From Pseudomonas sp. 5P_3.1_Bac2 (GTDB lineage: Bacteria; Pseudomonadota; Gammaproteobacteria; Pseudomonadales; Pseudomonadaceae), in contig NZ_JANLNY010000006.1 of the NCBI RefSeq assembly GCF_025465995.1, positions 434,001 to 498,000 of the forward strand: a stretch of DNA of 64,000 bases, read 5' to 3'. Below the pieces are notes generated by a model. It made no database searches. It was not told where the DNA came from and was given only the letters and a program-made list of their open reading frames with translations. Position 1 is the stretch's first letter. Each line of letters opens with the position of its first letter. The position numbers and the translations under genes were made by a program. Shown piece by piece: positions 44,235-55,008 of this stretch.

Positions 44235-47200
44235 GTATTGAAGTGATTGAAATGCTTCCCTTGTCCCCATTGCAGAAGGGCTTGCTGTTCCATCTGATTG
44301 ACGACACCGACGGCGGTGAGGCGTATCACGTTCAGCAGAACTTTGAACTGCGTGGCCGCCTGGATCGTGCTGCACTCAAACAGGCCGTGGCGCAACTGCT
44401 GCAGCGCCATCGCCATCTGTGCTGTGGCTTTGAATATGAGGAGTTGGCCGAGCCCGCGCAGATTGTCCTGAGTGGCTTGCCGCTGCCTTGGCATGAGCAG
44501 GACCTGAGCCAGTTACCCGCACAGGCTAAGCAACAGGCGCTGCTAGACGCACTGCTGGCCGATTACGCGCAACGCTTTGATCCACTGGACCCGCCATTAC
44601 TGCGCTTTACCCTGATTCGGCTTGAGGATGAGCTGCATCAACTCGTGTTTACCAACCATCACTTGCTGTTGGATGGATGGTCGATACCGGTGCTGCTGCA
44701 CGAGTTATTTACGCTTTATCACGCCGCTGGCCAGCCTGCTCGCTTGCCGCCAGCGAACGCCTATCGTCAGTACTTGCAGTGGCTGAGTCAGCGCGACAAG
44801 GAGCACATGCGTCAGGTATGGTGTGAGACGCTGGCAGGGTTATCCAGCCCTACGTGTCTGGCCAGAGGGCGAGTCAGCACGGATAAACGGCCTTTGGCGC
44901 TGGAGCGCAACTTAAGCGAGGTGCAAACCCAGCAGTTGGGGCAGTTGGCCAAGCGCTTGGGGGTGACGCTCAATACCTTGATTCAGGGCGCTTGGGGCGT
45001 GCTGCTGGGCGAGATGAGCGGTGTGCAGGATGTGACGTTTGGCGTCACGGTGTCGGGGCGGCCAGGTGAGTTGGAGGGTGTCGAGCACGTTGTCGGGCTC
45101 TTGATCAACACCATCCCATTACGCCTGCGCTTCAGCCTGGCCGAGTCCTTTAGTTCATTGTTGCAACGTCTGCAGGCTGAGCAAACGCAGTTGCTTGACT
45201 ATCAGTATCTGGAGCTGACGACGATCCAGGCCGACAGTGGCCACGACAAGTTGTTCGATACCCTGGTGGTCTTTGAAAATTACCCGCTGCTGGACAGTTC
45301 AGCTGATAGCTCTGCAACGGCGTTGGATGTTCGTCTGGCCGGACATGCAGGCGGGGATGCATCGCATTACCCGCTGGGCTTGATCGCAGTGCCAGGCAAG
45401 CACTTGCTACTGCGCTTTAGTTGGCTGCCGTCGCTATTTGATCAGGAGCAGATTACGCGCGTGGTAGAGCGCTTTGAGTACCTGCTGCAAGGCCTGCTGG
45501 AGCATCCTGAGCGCCCGATTGGGGCCTTGCCTTTGCTGTTGCCGCACGAGCAACAGGCGCTGCGTTGGCCAGAGTTGCCCAGCGAACCAGCAAGCGTCAG
45601 CCTGATTGAGCTGTTTGAGCAGCAAGTTCGGCAAGCGCCAAACGCCACCGCCTTGAGTGTGGGCGAGACCACGCTTGCTTATGCTGAGCTTAATCAGCGG
45701 GCGAATCGTCTGGCCCGTTATCTGGTCAGCCAGGGTGTGGGCAGCGAAGACATTGTGGCGCTGACCTTGGCGCGCTCGGACGAGATGATCATAGCCCTGC
45801 TGGCCGTGCTCAAAAGCGGGGCCGCCTACCTGCCGCTGGACCCGCACAGCCCGGCGGATCGGTTGGCGTTTATTCTCTCTGATGCGCGGCCTAGGTTGTT
45901 GCTAAGCCAGCGCGAGGTGCCGCAGCTTCCTGATTGGCGAGGGCCTTCTCTGCTGCTTGATGAGGAAGAAAGTCAGGCGTTGATCAGCACGTTCAGCGCT
46001 GAAGATTTGCACAATGAACAACGCGTTCGTCCTCTGACTCCAGACAGTCTGGCCTATATCATTTACACCTCAGGCTCCACAGGCAAACCCAAGGGTGTGC
46101 AGATCACCCAGCGCAATGTGGTGCGTTTGTTTAGCACCTGCCAGCCTTGGTTTAACTTTGATAAGCGGGATGTCTGGACGCTGTTTCACTCCTACGCGTT
46201 CGACTTTTCGGTTTGGGAAATCTGGGGCCCGTTGCTACAGGGTGGGCGCTTGCTGATCGTGCCCTATGACGTCAGCCGTTCGCCCTCGGCCTTCTTGCAG
46301 TTGCTGGTCGATGAGCAGGTCACGGTGCTCAACCAGACCCCATCGGCGTTTTATCAGTTGATCGAAGCCGACCAGCAGGCTGCCCAATTGGGCGATCAAT
46401 TAGCCCTGCGCTATGTGATCTTTGGTGGCGAGGCCCTGGACTTGGCGCGCCTAGAGCGCTGGTATGCGCGGCATGCGCCAGACGCCCCACGCCTGATCAA
46501 TATGTATGGTATTACCGAAACTACGGTGCATGTGAGCTACCAGCCACTCGATGCTGAGCAGGCGCGCAGTGAGCGCGATAGCTTGATCGGCTGCGCTATT
46601 CCCGATTTACGCATCTACGTGTTGGATGATGCTTTGCGCCCGGTTCCGGTGGGTGTCGAGGGCGAGATGTACATTGCCGGGGCAGGGCTCGCCCGTGGTT
46701 ATCTGCATCAAGTTGGCCTTAGCGCTACACGCTTTGTTGCAGACCCATTCGGCCTACCGGGCACGCGCATGTACCGCTCCGGCGACCTGGCCTGCTGGCG
46801 CAAGGATGGAAGCCTGAGTTACCTGGGCCGGGCTGACCAGCAAGTGAAAATCCGTGGTTTCCGTATTGAACTGGGGGAGATCGAGTCGGCGCTCAGCGAG
46901 CATCCCCAGGTTGCCAACGCCGCTGTCCTGCTGCGCGAAGATCGCCCCGGTCATCAACAACTGGTGGCCTATGTCACCGCCGTGGAGGGCGCCGCATTAG
47001 AGACTCAGGCGCTGCGTGATTACCTCGGTGATAGCCTGCCCGATTACATGGTGCCAAGCGCGATCGTGCTGCTAGAGGTTTTGCCACTGACGATCAATGG
47101 CAAACTTGACCGTCGCGCTTTGCCAGCACCGGTGCTGAGCCATCACGGTGGGCGGCAGCAGGCCGCAAGTTTGCAGGAGGAGATCCTCGCCAGCTTGTTT

Positions 47201-50200
47201 GCCCAAGTGCTTGGGGTGGATGAAGTGTTCATGGATGACGACTTCTTCAGCCTGGGTGGCCATTCACTGCTGGTCATGCGGCTGGTCAGCCTGATCCGCT
47301 CTCGCTTCGATATTGAGTTGCCGATTCGGGCCATATTTGAAGCGCCTACGGTTGCGCAACTGGCCAAGCGTCTTGGTGAAGGGCAGGAGGCCGGACCCGC
47401 CTTGAGCGCACAGCCGCGCGAAGCGTTCCCGCCATTGTCCTTTGCCCAGCAACGGATGTGGTTACTCGACCAGCTCGATGATCAAGCCACCTATAACATG
47501 CCGCTTGCTATACGCCTGCAAGGAGCGCTGCAAGCTGAGGCGTTGCAAGCGGCGTTGAATGATGTGCTGGCCAGGCATGAAGTGCTGCGCACGCTGTATC
47601 GCATTCACAATGAACAGGCTTATCAGCATATTTTGCCGTTGGACGTGGCCAAGGTTGAGCTTGAGCGTCGGCAACTGGCTGAAGCCGGACTGGCTGAACA
47701 AATTGATCGTGCCGCTCAGCGTGGTTTTGATTTGAGCCAGGAGCTGCCCGTGCGTGGCTGGCTGTTCGCCTTGGAACACACTCAGGAGCATGTGCTGTTG
47801 CTGGTGTTCCACCATATTGCCTGTGACGGTGGTTCGTTGTGGCCCATCTGGCGCGATCTGGCTTCGGCCTATAGCGCACGGCTTAGCGGCCAGCCACCGC
47901 ATTGGCCAGCACTGCCTGTGCAGTATGCGGACTATGCGCAGTGGCAGCAGCAACTGTTGGGCGATGGTCGCGATCCCGATAGCCAGATGGCTCGGCAAAT
48001 TGATTTCTGGAGTCAAACCCTGGCGGGTGTACCGGAAGAAGTGACGTTGCCGACGGATCGACGGCGGCCTTTATTGCTGAGTAATCAAGGCGCTCGAGTA
48101 AGCTACTCAATTGATGAGGCTTTGTATAAACGCCTGAAAAGCGTAGCGCAGGCGCAAGGTGTCACCCTGTTTATGTTGCTACAGACCGCCATGGCGGGCC
48201 TGTTGAGCAAGCTCGGCGCAGGTCGCGATATTGCTTTGGGCTCAGTGGTGGCGGGGCGTACAGAAGAAGCCTTAGCCGAGTTGGTGGGCTTTTTTGTCAA
48301 TACGCTGGTTGTACGCCTCGATACTGCTGGAGACCCTGCGTTTACTGACTTGTTGGCCCAGCTGCGCGAATATTCTCTGCGCGCTTACGCCAATCAGGAT
48401 GTACCGTTTGACCGTGTGGTTGAAGCGTTAAACCCTGTGCGCAGTCAATCACGCCATCCACTGTTTCAGGTCATGCTGGTGCTGCAGAACAATAGCCATG
48501 AGCGTGTTGATTTTCCTGATCTGCAAGTGCGGGCCGAGCCCATTGGATTTAGTCCGGCTAAGTTCGATCTGACCTGCAACTTCGATGAGCGTCTGGATGC
48601 TCATGGCAAAGTGATCGCGCTGGAGGCACAGGTTGATTACGCCAGTGAGCTGTACGATCACGCGACCATCGAAGCCTTTACTCGCTACTTTGTGCGCCTG
48701 CTGCATCAGGTTGCCGAGCAGCCTGAGCGACGTTTGAGTCAGGTTGATCTATTAAGTACCGAGCAGCGTCAGCGTTTGCTTGAGTGGCTGCCACAGCACC
48801 GCGCCGGGTTGCCTGAGCAAGACTTGGCAGCACTGTTCGCCCAACAGGTTGCCCGCACGCCAGATGCAATCGCACTGGTCTGCGGACAGCAGCATTTGAG
48901 CTATGCGCAGCTCGACGCCCAAGCAAACCACTTGGCTCAACGCTTGTTGAAGTGTGGCTTGCAACCCGAGTCTGGGGTCGCCTTGTTGATGCAGCGCTCA
49001 CTGTCTTGGGTGGTGGCGACGTTAGCGGTGATCAAGGCCGGCGGGTTTTATGTACCGCTGCGCGGCAGTGACCCACGGGAGCGTTGGCAGCATATTGTTG
49101 ATCAGGCTAAGCTGCGCATCTTGCTGGTCGATGAAACCTACGCCGAGGCAGACCTGCCTGTTGTGACGTTTATTGAGACGGTGAGTCGCGAGGGCAGCAC
49201 GGGACAGGCAGCAGCCGTGAGCGTTGCTAACCAGCAAGCGCTGCCTGGCACCCGCTTGGCGTATCTCATGTTCACCTCAGGTTCAACCGGTGAGCCAAAA
49301 GGCATTGCCATCACTCAGGCAAGCATCATTGCTTTGGCTCAGGATCAGCGCTGGTCAGCAGGTTTGCGACACAGAATCCTGCTGCACTCTGCCCATGCTT
49401 TTGACGCCTCTACCTATGAGTTGTGGGCAACTTTGCTCAACGGCCATCAGGGCGTAATTGTTCCTGGTGACGAGCTGGATTTACCGACGCTGAGCAGAAC
49501 CATTGTTGAGCACGAAGTGACTGCTGCGTGGCTCACGGCAGGCTTGTTTCGGCTGTTGGCGGAGGAACAAATTGAGTGCTTACAGGGCCTGCAGGAAATC
49601 TTTACCGGTGGCGAAGCCATCTCAGGAGATACCGTCAGGAGAGTGCGTGAGCATTATCCGTCCAGTGCCATCATTAATGCCTATGGACCTACAGAAACGA
49701 CCACGTTTGTCTGTTCTTACCGGGTTAGCGAGGCCGATGCACCGTATGTCACGATTCCTATTGGCCAGGCTTTGGACGGTGATCAGTTGTATGTATTGGA
49801 TGAACGCCTGCAGCTTGCGGCCATCGGCACGCCAGGCGAGTTGTATGTCGCGGGGCAGGGGCTGGCGCGGGGTTACTTAAACCGGCCAGGGCTGACTGCG
49901 GGGCATTTTGTCGCGAACCCTTATGGCCCTCCTGGCAGCCGCATGTACCGTACAGGCGATGTCGTGCGCTGGCGCCATGACGGGCAGCTGGATTTTATCG
50001 GGCGTATAGACCAGCAAGTGAAGATTCGAGGCTTTCGTATTGAGCCCGCAGAGGTCGAGAGTGTCATTTGCAAACACCCAACTGTCTCTCAAGCCTTGGT
50101 TATTGCCCGAGAGGGCGTCAAGGGCAGCAAGCAACTGGTGGCTTATGTGATTGCCGAGCACGGTCAGCCATACGATAGCTTGGCGTTGCTGGCCTATCTC

Positions 50201-51373
50201 AAAGGGCAGTTGCCGGACTTCATGGTGCCTGCCGCATTGGTCCCGCTGGCGGCGTTCCCTTTGACGGCCAACGGCAAGATTGATCTGCGGGCGTTGCCTG
50301 AGCCGCAGATTAAACAGGCACAAATACAGGCCCCGCGCTCTCCACAAGAGCAAGAGCTGTGTCAGCTGTTTGCTGCGATTCTTGAGCTGGACAGCGTAGG
50401 TGTTGAGGATAACTTCTTTGAAATTGGCGGCCACTCACTGTTGGCTGCGCGGTTGATGAACCGGATCGCTTCGCGTTTTAACGTACGGCTCGGTATTCGC
50501 GCGTTGTTTGAGGCGCCCACGGTCGCTTTGCTGGCGCAGCGCTTGGAGGAACAGGCGCAGGATCACTCTCTGGATGTGTTATTGCCCCTTAAACGTGAGG
50601 GCACGCAAAGCCCATTGTTTTGCCTGCATCCTGGTGGTGGTTTGGGGTGGTCCTATGCGGGATTGATTCCTTACATAGACAATCACCCGCTGTATGCGAT
50701 TCAGGCGCGCAGGTTGAGTAGCGGTGAAAGCCCAGACTCGATAGACAGCATGGCGCAGGATTATCTGGCGCAGATCCTCAGTGTTCAGCCGCAAGGGCCT
50801 TATGCCTTGCTGGGTTGGTCGTTTGGCTGCCATTTGGCGCATAAAGTGGCGACCTTACTGCAGGAGCAGGGGCAGGAGGTGGCATTTCTGGCATTGCTCG
50901 ACGGTTATCCAGTCTGGCATCTCTATAAAGACATGGTGCGTAGCGATGCCGAGAGCCTCAAGGCGCTATTCGAGTCATTATGTGGCGCAGTGCCGGAGCA
51001 GGCAGAGTCGCTGACTATCGCCAATCTGAAGCTCAGGTTGACCGAGTTAGAGCATCCCCTTGCCAGTTATGAGGCTCAGATTTTCGAGCGAATTCTCGCT
51101 GAGCTCCGGGATGCCCCGCGTTTGCTGCGTAATTTTTCACCGCATCGCTTTAATGGCGAGGTGCTGTTCTTCCAGGCGCTGCAGGTGGAAGAGGGTGGCT
51201 TGGTCCATGACCCATATGAGTGGCAGGAGTACGTTAGCCATGGGGTGACTGTACATGAGGTCAAATGCACCCATGAAAATATGCTGAGTGCGCAGGCCTT
51301 GAGTGTTATTGGCCCTGTCATACGGCAGGTCTTGCACACATTGCGGGAGGCGCAGGCGGGTTATTTGCCTTGA
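44231..51373 (+). CDS. Non-ribosomal peptide synthetase, two modules with terminal thioesterase: C-A(Thr)-T / C-A(Val-like)-T-TE
   Basis: 2380 residues; the ATG overlaps the previous stop by four bases. Domains by approximate residue: C4 8-440 ([21 protein letters not shown]), of the type that follows an E domain and accepts a D-residue; A4 457-965; T4 975-1045 (SLGGHSL); C5 1069-1505 (HHIACDGG); A5 1531-2022; T5 2035-2105 (EIGGHSL); TE 2117-2380 with GWSFG (Ser about 2197), an Asp in LLDGYP and His in CTHENM. Pockets: A4 DFWNIGMVHK, the classic Thr code; A5 DAYWFGATFK, closest to Val codes but not identical to one I know. With the upstream protein this gives X-Gly-Val-D-Phe-Thr-Val. There is a single TE, whereas many Pseudomonas lipopeptide systems have two in tandem. 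Release may be by hydrolysis or by cyclisation; the sequence does not tell. Confidence 0.93.
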   Translation: MSIEVIEMLPLSPLQKGLLFHLIDDTDGGEAYHVQQNFELRGRLDRAALKQAVAQLLQRHRHLCCGFEYEELAEPAQIVLSGLPLPWHEQDLSQLPAQAKQQALLDALLADYAQRFDPLDPPLLRFTLIRLEDELHQLVFTNHHLLLDGWSIPVLLHELFTLYHAAGQPARLPPANAYRQYLQWLSQRDKEHMRQVWCETLAGLSSPTCLARGRVSTDKRPLALERNLSEVQTQQLGQLAKRLGVTLNTLIQGAWGVLLGEMSGVQDVTFGVTVSGRPGELEGVEHVVGLLINTIPLRLRFSLAESFSSLLQRLQAEQTQLLDYQYLELTTIQADSGHDKLFDTLVVFENYPLLDSSADSSATALDVRLAGHAGGDASHYPLGLIAVPGKHLLLRFSWLPSLFDQEQITRVVERFEYLLQGLLEHPERPIGALPLLLPHEQQALRWPELPSEPASVSLIELFEQQVRQAPNATALSVGETTLAYAELNQRANRLARYLVSQGVGSEDIVALTLARSDEMIIALLAVLKSGAAYLPLDPHSPADRLAFILSDARPRLLLSQREVPQLPDWRGPSLLLDEEESQALISTFSAEDLHNEQRVRPLTPDSLAYIIYTSGSTGKPKGVQITQRNVVRLFSTCQPWFNFDKRDVWTLFHSYAFDFSVWEIWGPLLQGGRLLIVPYDVSRSPSAFLQLLVDEQVTVLNQTPSAFYQLIEADQQAAQLGDQLALRYVIFGGEALDLARLERWYARHAPDAPRLINMYGITETTVHVSYQPLDAEQARSERDSLIGCAIPDLRIYVLDDALRPVPVGVEGEMYIAGAGLARGYLHQVGLSATRFVADPFGLPGTRMYRSGDLACWRKDGSLSYLGRADQQVKIRGFRIELGEIESALSEHPQVANAAVLLREDRPGHQQLVAYVTAVEGAALETQALRDYLGDSLPDYMVPSAIVLLEVLPLTINGKLDRRALPAPVLSHHGGRQQAASLQEEILASLFAQVLGVDEVFMDDDFFSLGGHSLLVMRLVSLIRSRFDIELPIRAIFEAPTVAQLAKRLGEGQEAGPALSAQPREAFPPLSFAQQRMWLLDQLDDQATYNMPLAIRLQGALQAEALQAALNDVLARHEVLRTLYRIHNEQAYQHILPLDVAKVELERRQLAEAGLAEQIDRAAQRGFDLSQELPVRGWLFALEHTQEHVLLLVFHHIACDGGSLWPIWRDLASAYSARLSGQPPHWPALPVQYADYAQWQQQLLGDGRDPDSQMARQIDFWSQTLAGVPEEVTLPTDRRRPLLLSNQGARVSYSIDEALYKRLKSVAQAQGVTLFMLLQTAMAGLLSKLGAGRDIALGSVVAGRTEEALAELVGFFVNTLVVRLDTAGDPAFTDLLAQLREYSLRAYANQDVPFDRVVEALNPVRSQSRHPLFQVMLVLQNNSHERVDFPDLQVRAEPIGFSPAKFDLTCNFDERLDAHGKVIALEAQVDYASELYDHATIEAFTRYFVRLLHQVAEQPERRLSQVDLLSTEQRQRLLEWLPQHRAGLPEQDLAALFAQQVARTPDAIALVCGQQHLSYAQLDAQANHLAQRLLKCGLQPESGVALLMQRSLSWVVATLAVIKAGGFYVPLRGSDPRERWQHIVDQAKLRILLVDETYAEADLPVVTFIETVSREGSTGQAAAVSVANQQALPGTRLAYLMFTSGSTGEPKGIAITQASIIALAQDQRWSAGLRHRILLHSAHAFDASTYELWATLLNGHQGVIVPGDELDLPTLSRTIVEHEVTAAWLTAGLFRLLAEEQIECLQGLQEIFTGGEAISGDTVRRVREHYPSSAIINAYGPTETTTFVCSYRVSEADAPYVTIPIGQALDGDQLYVLDERLQLAAIGTPGELYVAGQGLARGYLNRPGLTAGHFVANPYGPPGSRMYRTGDVVRWRHDGQLDFIGRIDQQVKIRGFRIEPAEVESVICKHPTVSQALVIAREGVKGSKQLVAYVIAEHGQPYDSLALLAYLKGQLPDFMVPAALVPLAAFPLTANGKIDLRALPEPQIKQAQIQAPRSPQEQELCQLFAAILELDSVGVEDNFFEIGGHSLLAARLMNRIASRFNVRLGIRALFEAPTVALLAQRLEEQAQDHSLDVLLPLKREGTQSPLFCLHPGGGLGWSYAGLIPYIDNHPLYAIQARRLSSGESPDSIDSMAQDYLAQILSVQPQGPYALLGWSFGCHLAHKVATLLQEQGQEVAFLALLDGYPVWHLYKDMVRSDAESLKALFESLCGAVPEQAESLTIANLKLRLTELEHPLASYEAQIFERILAELRDAPRLLRNFSPHRFNGEVLFFQALQVEEGGLVHDPYEWQEYVSHGVTVHEVKCTHENMLSAQALSVIGPVIRQVLHTLREAQAGYLP

Positions 51374-51427
51374 TGCAGGACGGCCTGTTTCCGAGTGGAT
51401 AGGGCGGGCGAGCAGGCCTGTTTGTCG

Positions 51428-51464
51428 AGTGCAGTGGCATCAAGAAGCGGATGACCACTGCACT
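51428..51464 (+). terminator. Long hairpin downstream of the NRPS operon
   Basis: AGTGCAGTGG and CCACTGCACT form a 10-bp stem that extends inward through CATC/GATG with one bulged base. No T run follows; it may be a Rho-independent-like barrier, an mRNA 3'-end stabiliser or a partial terminator before the cupin gene. Confidence 0.5.
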
Positions 51465-51605
51465 GAGGCAGGTTATGCCAGCCTCGTTTTTAGAAAATCT
51501 ACATGCCCTTTTGTGCACAACTGCTATGCCGCCACAGTGCTGTTTGCTGTGGCCGCGAGTTCGTACAGTGATTCCTCCAGCCGTGCAGACCATGAGGATA
51601 GCCAG

Positions 51606-52535
51606 ATGAACCGTGAAACCCTCCCCACGTTGAGCGCTTATGAGCATGAGGCCGAGTACTTCGAGTACAGCAAGGCGGCTAATCCGATCAGTGCCAAGCT
51701 GATCAGCCGCATTCCTTACCGCAGTTTTCCTGCGTCGCTGTATGCCGACGGGCCCTCGCGGGTGTTGCCGCTGGACTTAAGTGATGTGCTGGAGTGTCAG
51801 GGCCCCGCGACCGGGCCGGGACTGTGCGCCAACTTTATTCGTCTTAATGCGGGCGACACATTAACCCTGCACCCCAACGCCACCTCACAGGTGCTGTATG
51901 TGATAGCCGGGAAGGGGCATTTGAGTCAGGCTGAGCATGCTTTTGACTGGTCGGCCGGCAGCTTTATTGCCTTGCCTAGCCTGCATCCTACCCAGTTGCG
52001 CGCCAGTGAAGATGCACGCTTTTACTATGTGCATGACGAGCCATTGCTGCGCTATCTCGGTGTGCAGCAGGTGGTGGACCGTTTTGCGCCCACCCTCTAT
52101 CCCTCTGCTGTGGCCAATGCCAAGTTGCGTGAGGCGGCGGATGACCCGCATGCGCAGGATCGCAGCCGGATCAGCATCTTGCTCGGTAATCGAAACTTCC
52201 CCCAGACCCGAACCGTGACCCATGTGCTCTGGGCCATGTATGGCATTCTGCCGGCTGGCTCGGTACAAAAGCCCCATCGGCACCAGTCCATCGCCTTGGA
52301 CTTTATCGTTGATTGTCCGCCAGGCTGTTATTCCTTGGTGGGGACTGAGCTTGATGCTGACGGGCATATTGTGAATCCGCAGCGCGTCGATTGGGCGCCG
52401 GGCCTGGCCTTTGTCACGCCGCCAGGTTATTGGCATGCGCATTTCAATGAGGCAGACCGCGAGGCGTATCTTATCCCCATTCAGGATGCCGGCCTGCAAA
52501 CCTATCTGCGTTCGCTGGATATTCGCTTTAGCTGA
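51606..52535 (+). CDS. Two-cupin-domain protein (gentisate-dioxygenase-like)
   Basis: The 309-residue protein has two cupin barrels. The first (about residues 75-145) contains LHPNATSQVLYVIAGKGHL and lacks a full metal-binding His set. The second (about 205-295) has PHRHQS (His224, His226) and a late YWHAHF segment (His277/His279), so it probably binds a metal. The arrangement resembles gentisate 1,2-dioxygenase-like bicupins, but the substrate is unknown. It lies 232 bases after the NRPS thioesterase on the same strand, so it could be a tailoring gene or an unrelated neighbour. AGGATAG precedes the ATG. Its 3' end overlaps that of the LysR gene by eight bases. Confidence 0.8.
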   Translation: MNRETLPTLSAYEHEAEYFEYSKAANPISAKLISRIPYRSFPASLYADGPSRVLPLDLSDVLECQGPATGPGLCANFIRLNAGDTLTLHPNATSQVLYVIAGKGHLSQAEHAFDWSAGSFIALPSLHPTQLRASEDARFYYVHDEPLLRYLGVQQVVDRFAPTLYPSAVANAKLREAADDPHAQDRSRISILLGNRNFPQTRTVTHVLWAMYGILPAGSVQKPHRHQSIALDFIVDCPPGCYSLVGTELDADGHIVNPQRVDWAPGLAFVTPPGYWHAHFNEADREAYLIPIQDAGLQTYLRSLDIRFS

Positions 52536-53442
52536 GTGCACTCCAGTCGGGTGCAGGGCCTAGCTGGGCGAGAACAAAGTCGATAAAGCAGCGCACCTTC
52601 GACGAGACGATGCGTTTAGGTGGGTACACAAACCAGATCGCCGTGGGCGGCGCGCTGTACAGCGGCTCCCGCTCAGGTTGCCAGCTGTGCAGCTCGCCTC
52701 GGCGAATGGCCGCGTCGGCCAGCCAGTCAGGTAGCAGGGCGACGCCCAGGCCCTGTTTAGCGGCGATTAAGCGCGCCTCCAAGTCGCTGATACGCAGGAT
52801 GTCAGCGGTTTTACTGGCCAGTTGACGGCTGTCGGTGATCAGCGTGAGTGGGTCATGGACCGAGGTGCCTAGAATCAGCGGCAAGCGACTAAGCTCGCTC
52901 AGATTCGTGGGGATGGGCTGCTGGTTCGCGAACTGCGGGCTGACGCACAGTCGCATGTGCTCATCGGCCAACTTGCGAGCCTTGAGCCCAGACTCCGCTA
53001 AGGTGCCGATGCGGATGGCTAAATCCACGCCGGCATCAATAAGGTTGACCGTGCTGTTATCCAGCACCAGCTCCAGCTTTATCTCCGGGTACTGCGCGCA
53101 AAAGTCTTTGAGCAGCGGCAGTACGTGCAGGCGGCAAAAAGCCGGGGGGAGGTTGAGTTTGAGTACGCCGCGAGGATGTTGATTGAGTGCAGAGGTCGCG
53201 GCTTTGGCTTGTTCCAGTTCACTCAGCACTACCCGGGCGCGGGCTAAGAAGGTTTCGCCACCTTCGGTCAGGTGCAGTTTGCGGGTCGAGCGATTGAACA
53301 GGGCAATCCCTAAGTCTTGCTCTAAGTCGCGGATATAGCGCGACACGGTCGAGGCCTTGATGCCGAGGTGCTCGGCGGCGCTGGAGAAGTTACTGGTTTG
53401 TGCGGCCTCAACAAAAGCTGTGAGTGCGGCAAAGTAATCCAC
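52528..53442 (-). CDS. LysR-family transcriptional regulator
   Basis: The 304-residue protein has the N-terminal winged helix-turn-helix of LysR regulators (MDYFAALTAFVEAAQTSNFSSAAEHLGIKASTVSRYIRDLEQ) and a C-terminal periplasmic-binding-like effector domain (from about residue 90). It resembles the CrgA/DmlR group in its opening. The gene sits beside nadA, where mvfR lies in P. aeruginosa, but its sequence is not MvfR-like. It is convergent with the cupin gene and therefore does not have the usual divergent target; the target is unknown. Confidence 0.9.
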   Translation of the reverse strand: MDYFAALTAFVEAAQTSNFSSAAEHLGIKASTVSRYIRDLEQDLGIALFNRSTRKLHLTEGGETFLARARVVLSELEQAKAATSALNQHPRGVLKLNLPPAFCRLHVLPLLKDFCAQYPEIKLELVLDNSTVNLIDAGVDLAIRIGTLAESGLKARKLADEHMRLCVSPQFANQQPIPTNLSELSRLPLILGTSVHDPLTLITDSRQLASKTADILRISDLEARLIAAKQGLGVALLPDWLADAAIRRGELHSWQPEREPLYSAPPTAIWFVYPPKRIVSSKVRCFIDFVLAQLGPAPDWSALS

Positions 53443-53655
53443 GGGCTTGCCTCCTTGGCGGCGTGTTAGTGAAGATAACAGCCTATGGATTTAAGAGAAG
53501 TCTACTAACATTGAACCCGCTGCTGTTTTACCTCGCCGGGTAGAATAGGCTTTTGAATTCAATGGATATTCTGTAGCCTTGCGCAGCTTCAGTGGTAACC
53601 GTGCCTGATGAACACCCTAGATCTCCCGGCGCAACCCAGACGGGCCAAGAGCCGG

Positions 53656-53664
53656 TGGTATACT
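53656..53664 (+). promoter_or_regulatory. Extended -10 promoter of nadA
   Basis: TGGTATACT contains the TGN extension and a -10 hexamer TATACT (53659-53664). The start point would be about 32 bases before the nadA ATG. Confidence 0.55.
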
Positions 53665-53702
53665 CGACTTACGCGCAATTCGCGCCTGCAGGTCTTGCGA
53701 AC

Positions 53703-54761
53703 ATGACGCAAATTTCTGAACGCTTGCTGGTACAGGCTCACCTCGATGCCAAGCAGCCCAAGCCGCTAACTCCCGAGCAAGAGGCGTTTTACCGCGCCGA
53801 AATTGCCGCCGAACTGAAAAAGCAAAACGCAGTTTTAGTCGCCCACTACTATTGTGACCCGGTCCTGCAAGCTTTGGCGGAAGAGACCGGCGGTTGCGTC
53901 TCCGACTCCTTGGAAATGGCCCGCTTCGGCAACAGTCACCCCGCGCAAACCGTGCTGGTGGCCGGTGTGAAGTTTATGGGGGAGACAGCCAAGATCCTCA
54001 ACCCGGAAAAACGTGTGTTGATGCCAACCTTGGAGGCGACTTGCTCGCTGGACTTAGGTTGCCCGGTGGATGAGTTCTCGGCCTTTTGCGATCAGCATCC
54101 CAATCGCACCGTGGTGGTTTACGCCAATACCTCGGCCGCGGTTAAAGCCCGGGCTGACTGGGTGGTGACCTCCAGTTGCGCGGTGGAAATCGTAGAGCAC
54201 CTGATGGATAACGGTGAGAGCATTATCTGGGCGCCGGATCAGCATCTGGGGCGTTATATCCAGAATAAAACCGGGGCTGACATGCTGCTGTGGGACGGTG
54301 CCTGCATCGTTCACGAAGAGTTTAAAGCCAAGCAGCTGCAGGATATGAAAGCTTTATACCCGGAGGCCGCCGTACTGGTGCATCCGGAGTCGCCGACTGC
54401 GGTGATTGAGCTGGCTGATGCGGTTGGATCTACGAGCCAACTGATCGCTGCGGCGCAGCGCCTGCCGAACAAGACCTTTATCGTCGCCACCGATCGCGGC
54501 ATCTTCTACAAGATGCAGCAGCTGTGCCCGGATAAAGAATTTGTTGAGGCGCCCACCGCAGGTAACGGCGCGGCTTGCCGCAGCTGTGCCAACTGCCCGT
54601 GGATGGCGATGAATACCTTGGAGCGCACACTGAATTGTCTGCGTGAAGGCAGCAACGAAATCTTCGTTGATCCGGCGCTGATACCCAAGGCAATCAAACC
54701 GCTTAAGCGCATGCTCGACTTCACCCATGCCGCCAAGCTGAAGCTGAGTGGCAACGCATAA
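53703..54761 (+). CDS. nadA: Quinolinate synthase
   Basis: NadA condenses iminoaspartate with dihydroxyacetone phosphate to quinolinate, the second step of NAD synthesis from aspartate. The 352-residue protein has the opening [18 protein letters not shown], the [12 protein letters not shown] segment and the C-terminal [13 protein letters not shown], which carries cysteine of the 4Fe-4S cluster. A longer frame upstream crosses the promoter, so the ATG at 53703, which gives the normal Pseudomonas length, is chosen. It marks the right border of the accessory region. Confidence 0.97.
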   Translation: MTQISERLLVQAHLDAKQPKPLTPEQEAFYRAEIAAELKKQNAVLVAHYYCDPVLQALAEETGGCVSDSLEMARFGNSHPAQTVLVAGVKFMGETAKILNPEKRVLMPTLEATCSLDLGCPVDEFSAFCDQHPNRTVVVYANTSAAVKARADWVVTSSCAVEIVEHLMDNGESIIWAPDQHLGRYIQNKTGADMLLWDGACIVHEEFKAKQLQDMKALYPEAAVLVHPESPTAVIELADAVGSTSQLIAAAQRLPNKTFIVATDRGIFYKMQQLCPDKEFVEAPTAGNGAACRSCANCPWMAMNTLERTLNCLREGSNEIFVDPALIPKAIKPLKRMLDFTHAAKLKLSGNA

Positions 54762-54800
54762 GGCCTAGTGCTGGGCCTGTTTGGGCTTAAGTCAGTTTAA

Positions 54801-54838
54801 AAACGCCGCGTCTCAACAATGAGTCGCGGCGTTTTTTA
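54801..54838 (+). terminator. Intrinsic terminator after nadA
   Basis: AAACGCCGCG (54801-54810) and CGCGGCGTTT (54825-54834) form a 10-bp stem followed by a T run. Confidence 0.92.
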
Positions 54839-55008
54839 TTGGCCTGCTGCACGCTTTACTGGCCTAGGGCTAGGGGCGTTTGAGGGAGCAGGCAAGTCCG
54901 ATTATGGCGATGGCGAGGTAGCTCAAGGCCATTGGCCCAATCAGCCTGACCTGCGGCCGCCTTAAACCCTCAGGCTCAAGGTGGCCGCAGGCCGCAGGCC
55001 GCTGGCGG

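Noticed and set aside
33318..51373. Enterobactin- or bacillibactin-type siderophore synthetase
   Set aside because: Only the first C domain and the Gly pocket recall DhbF. Four further modules, the lack of Fur sites and the absence of DHB, export and receptor genes argue against a catechol siderophore.
52528..53442. LysR gene beside nadA as MvfR (PqsR)
   Set aside because: The position is the same as mvfR in P. aeruginosa, but the sequence opens MDYFAALTAFVEAAQTSNF and does not resemble MvfR, and no pqs genes are present.
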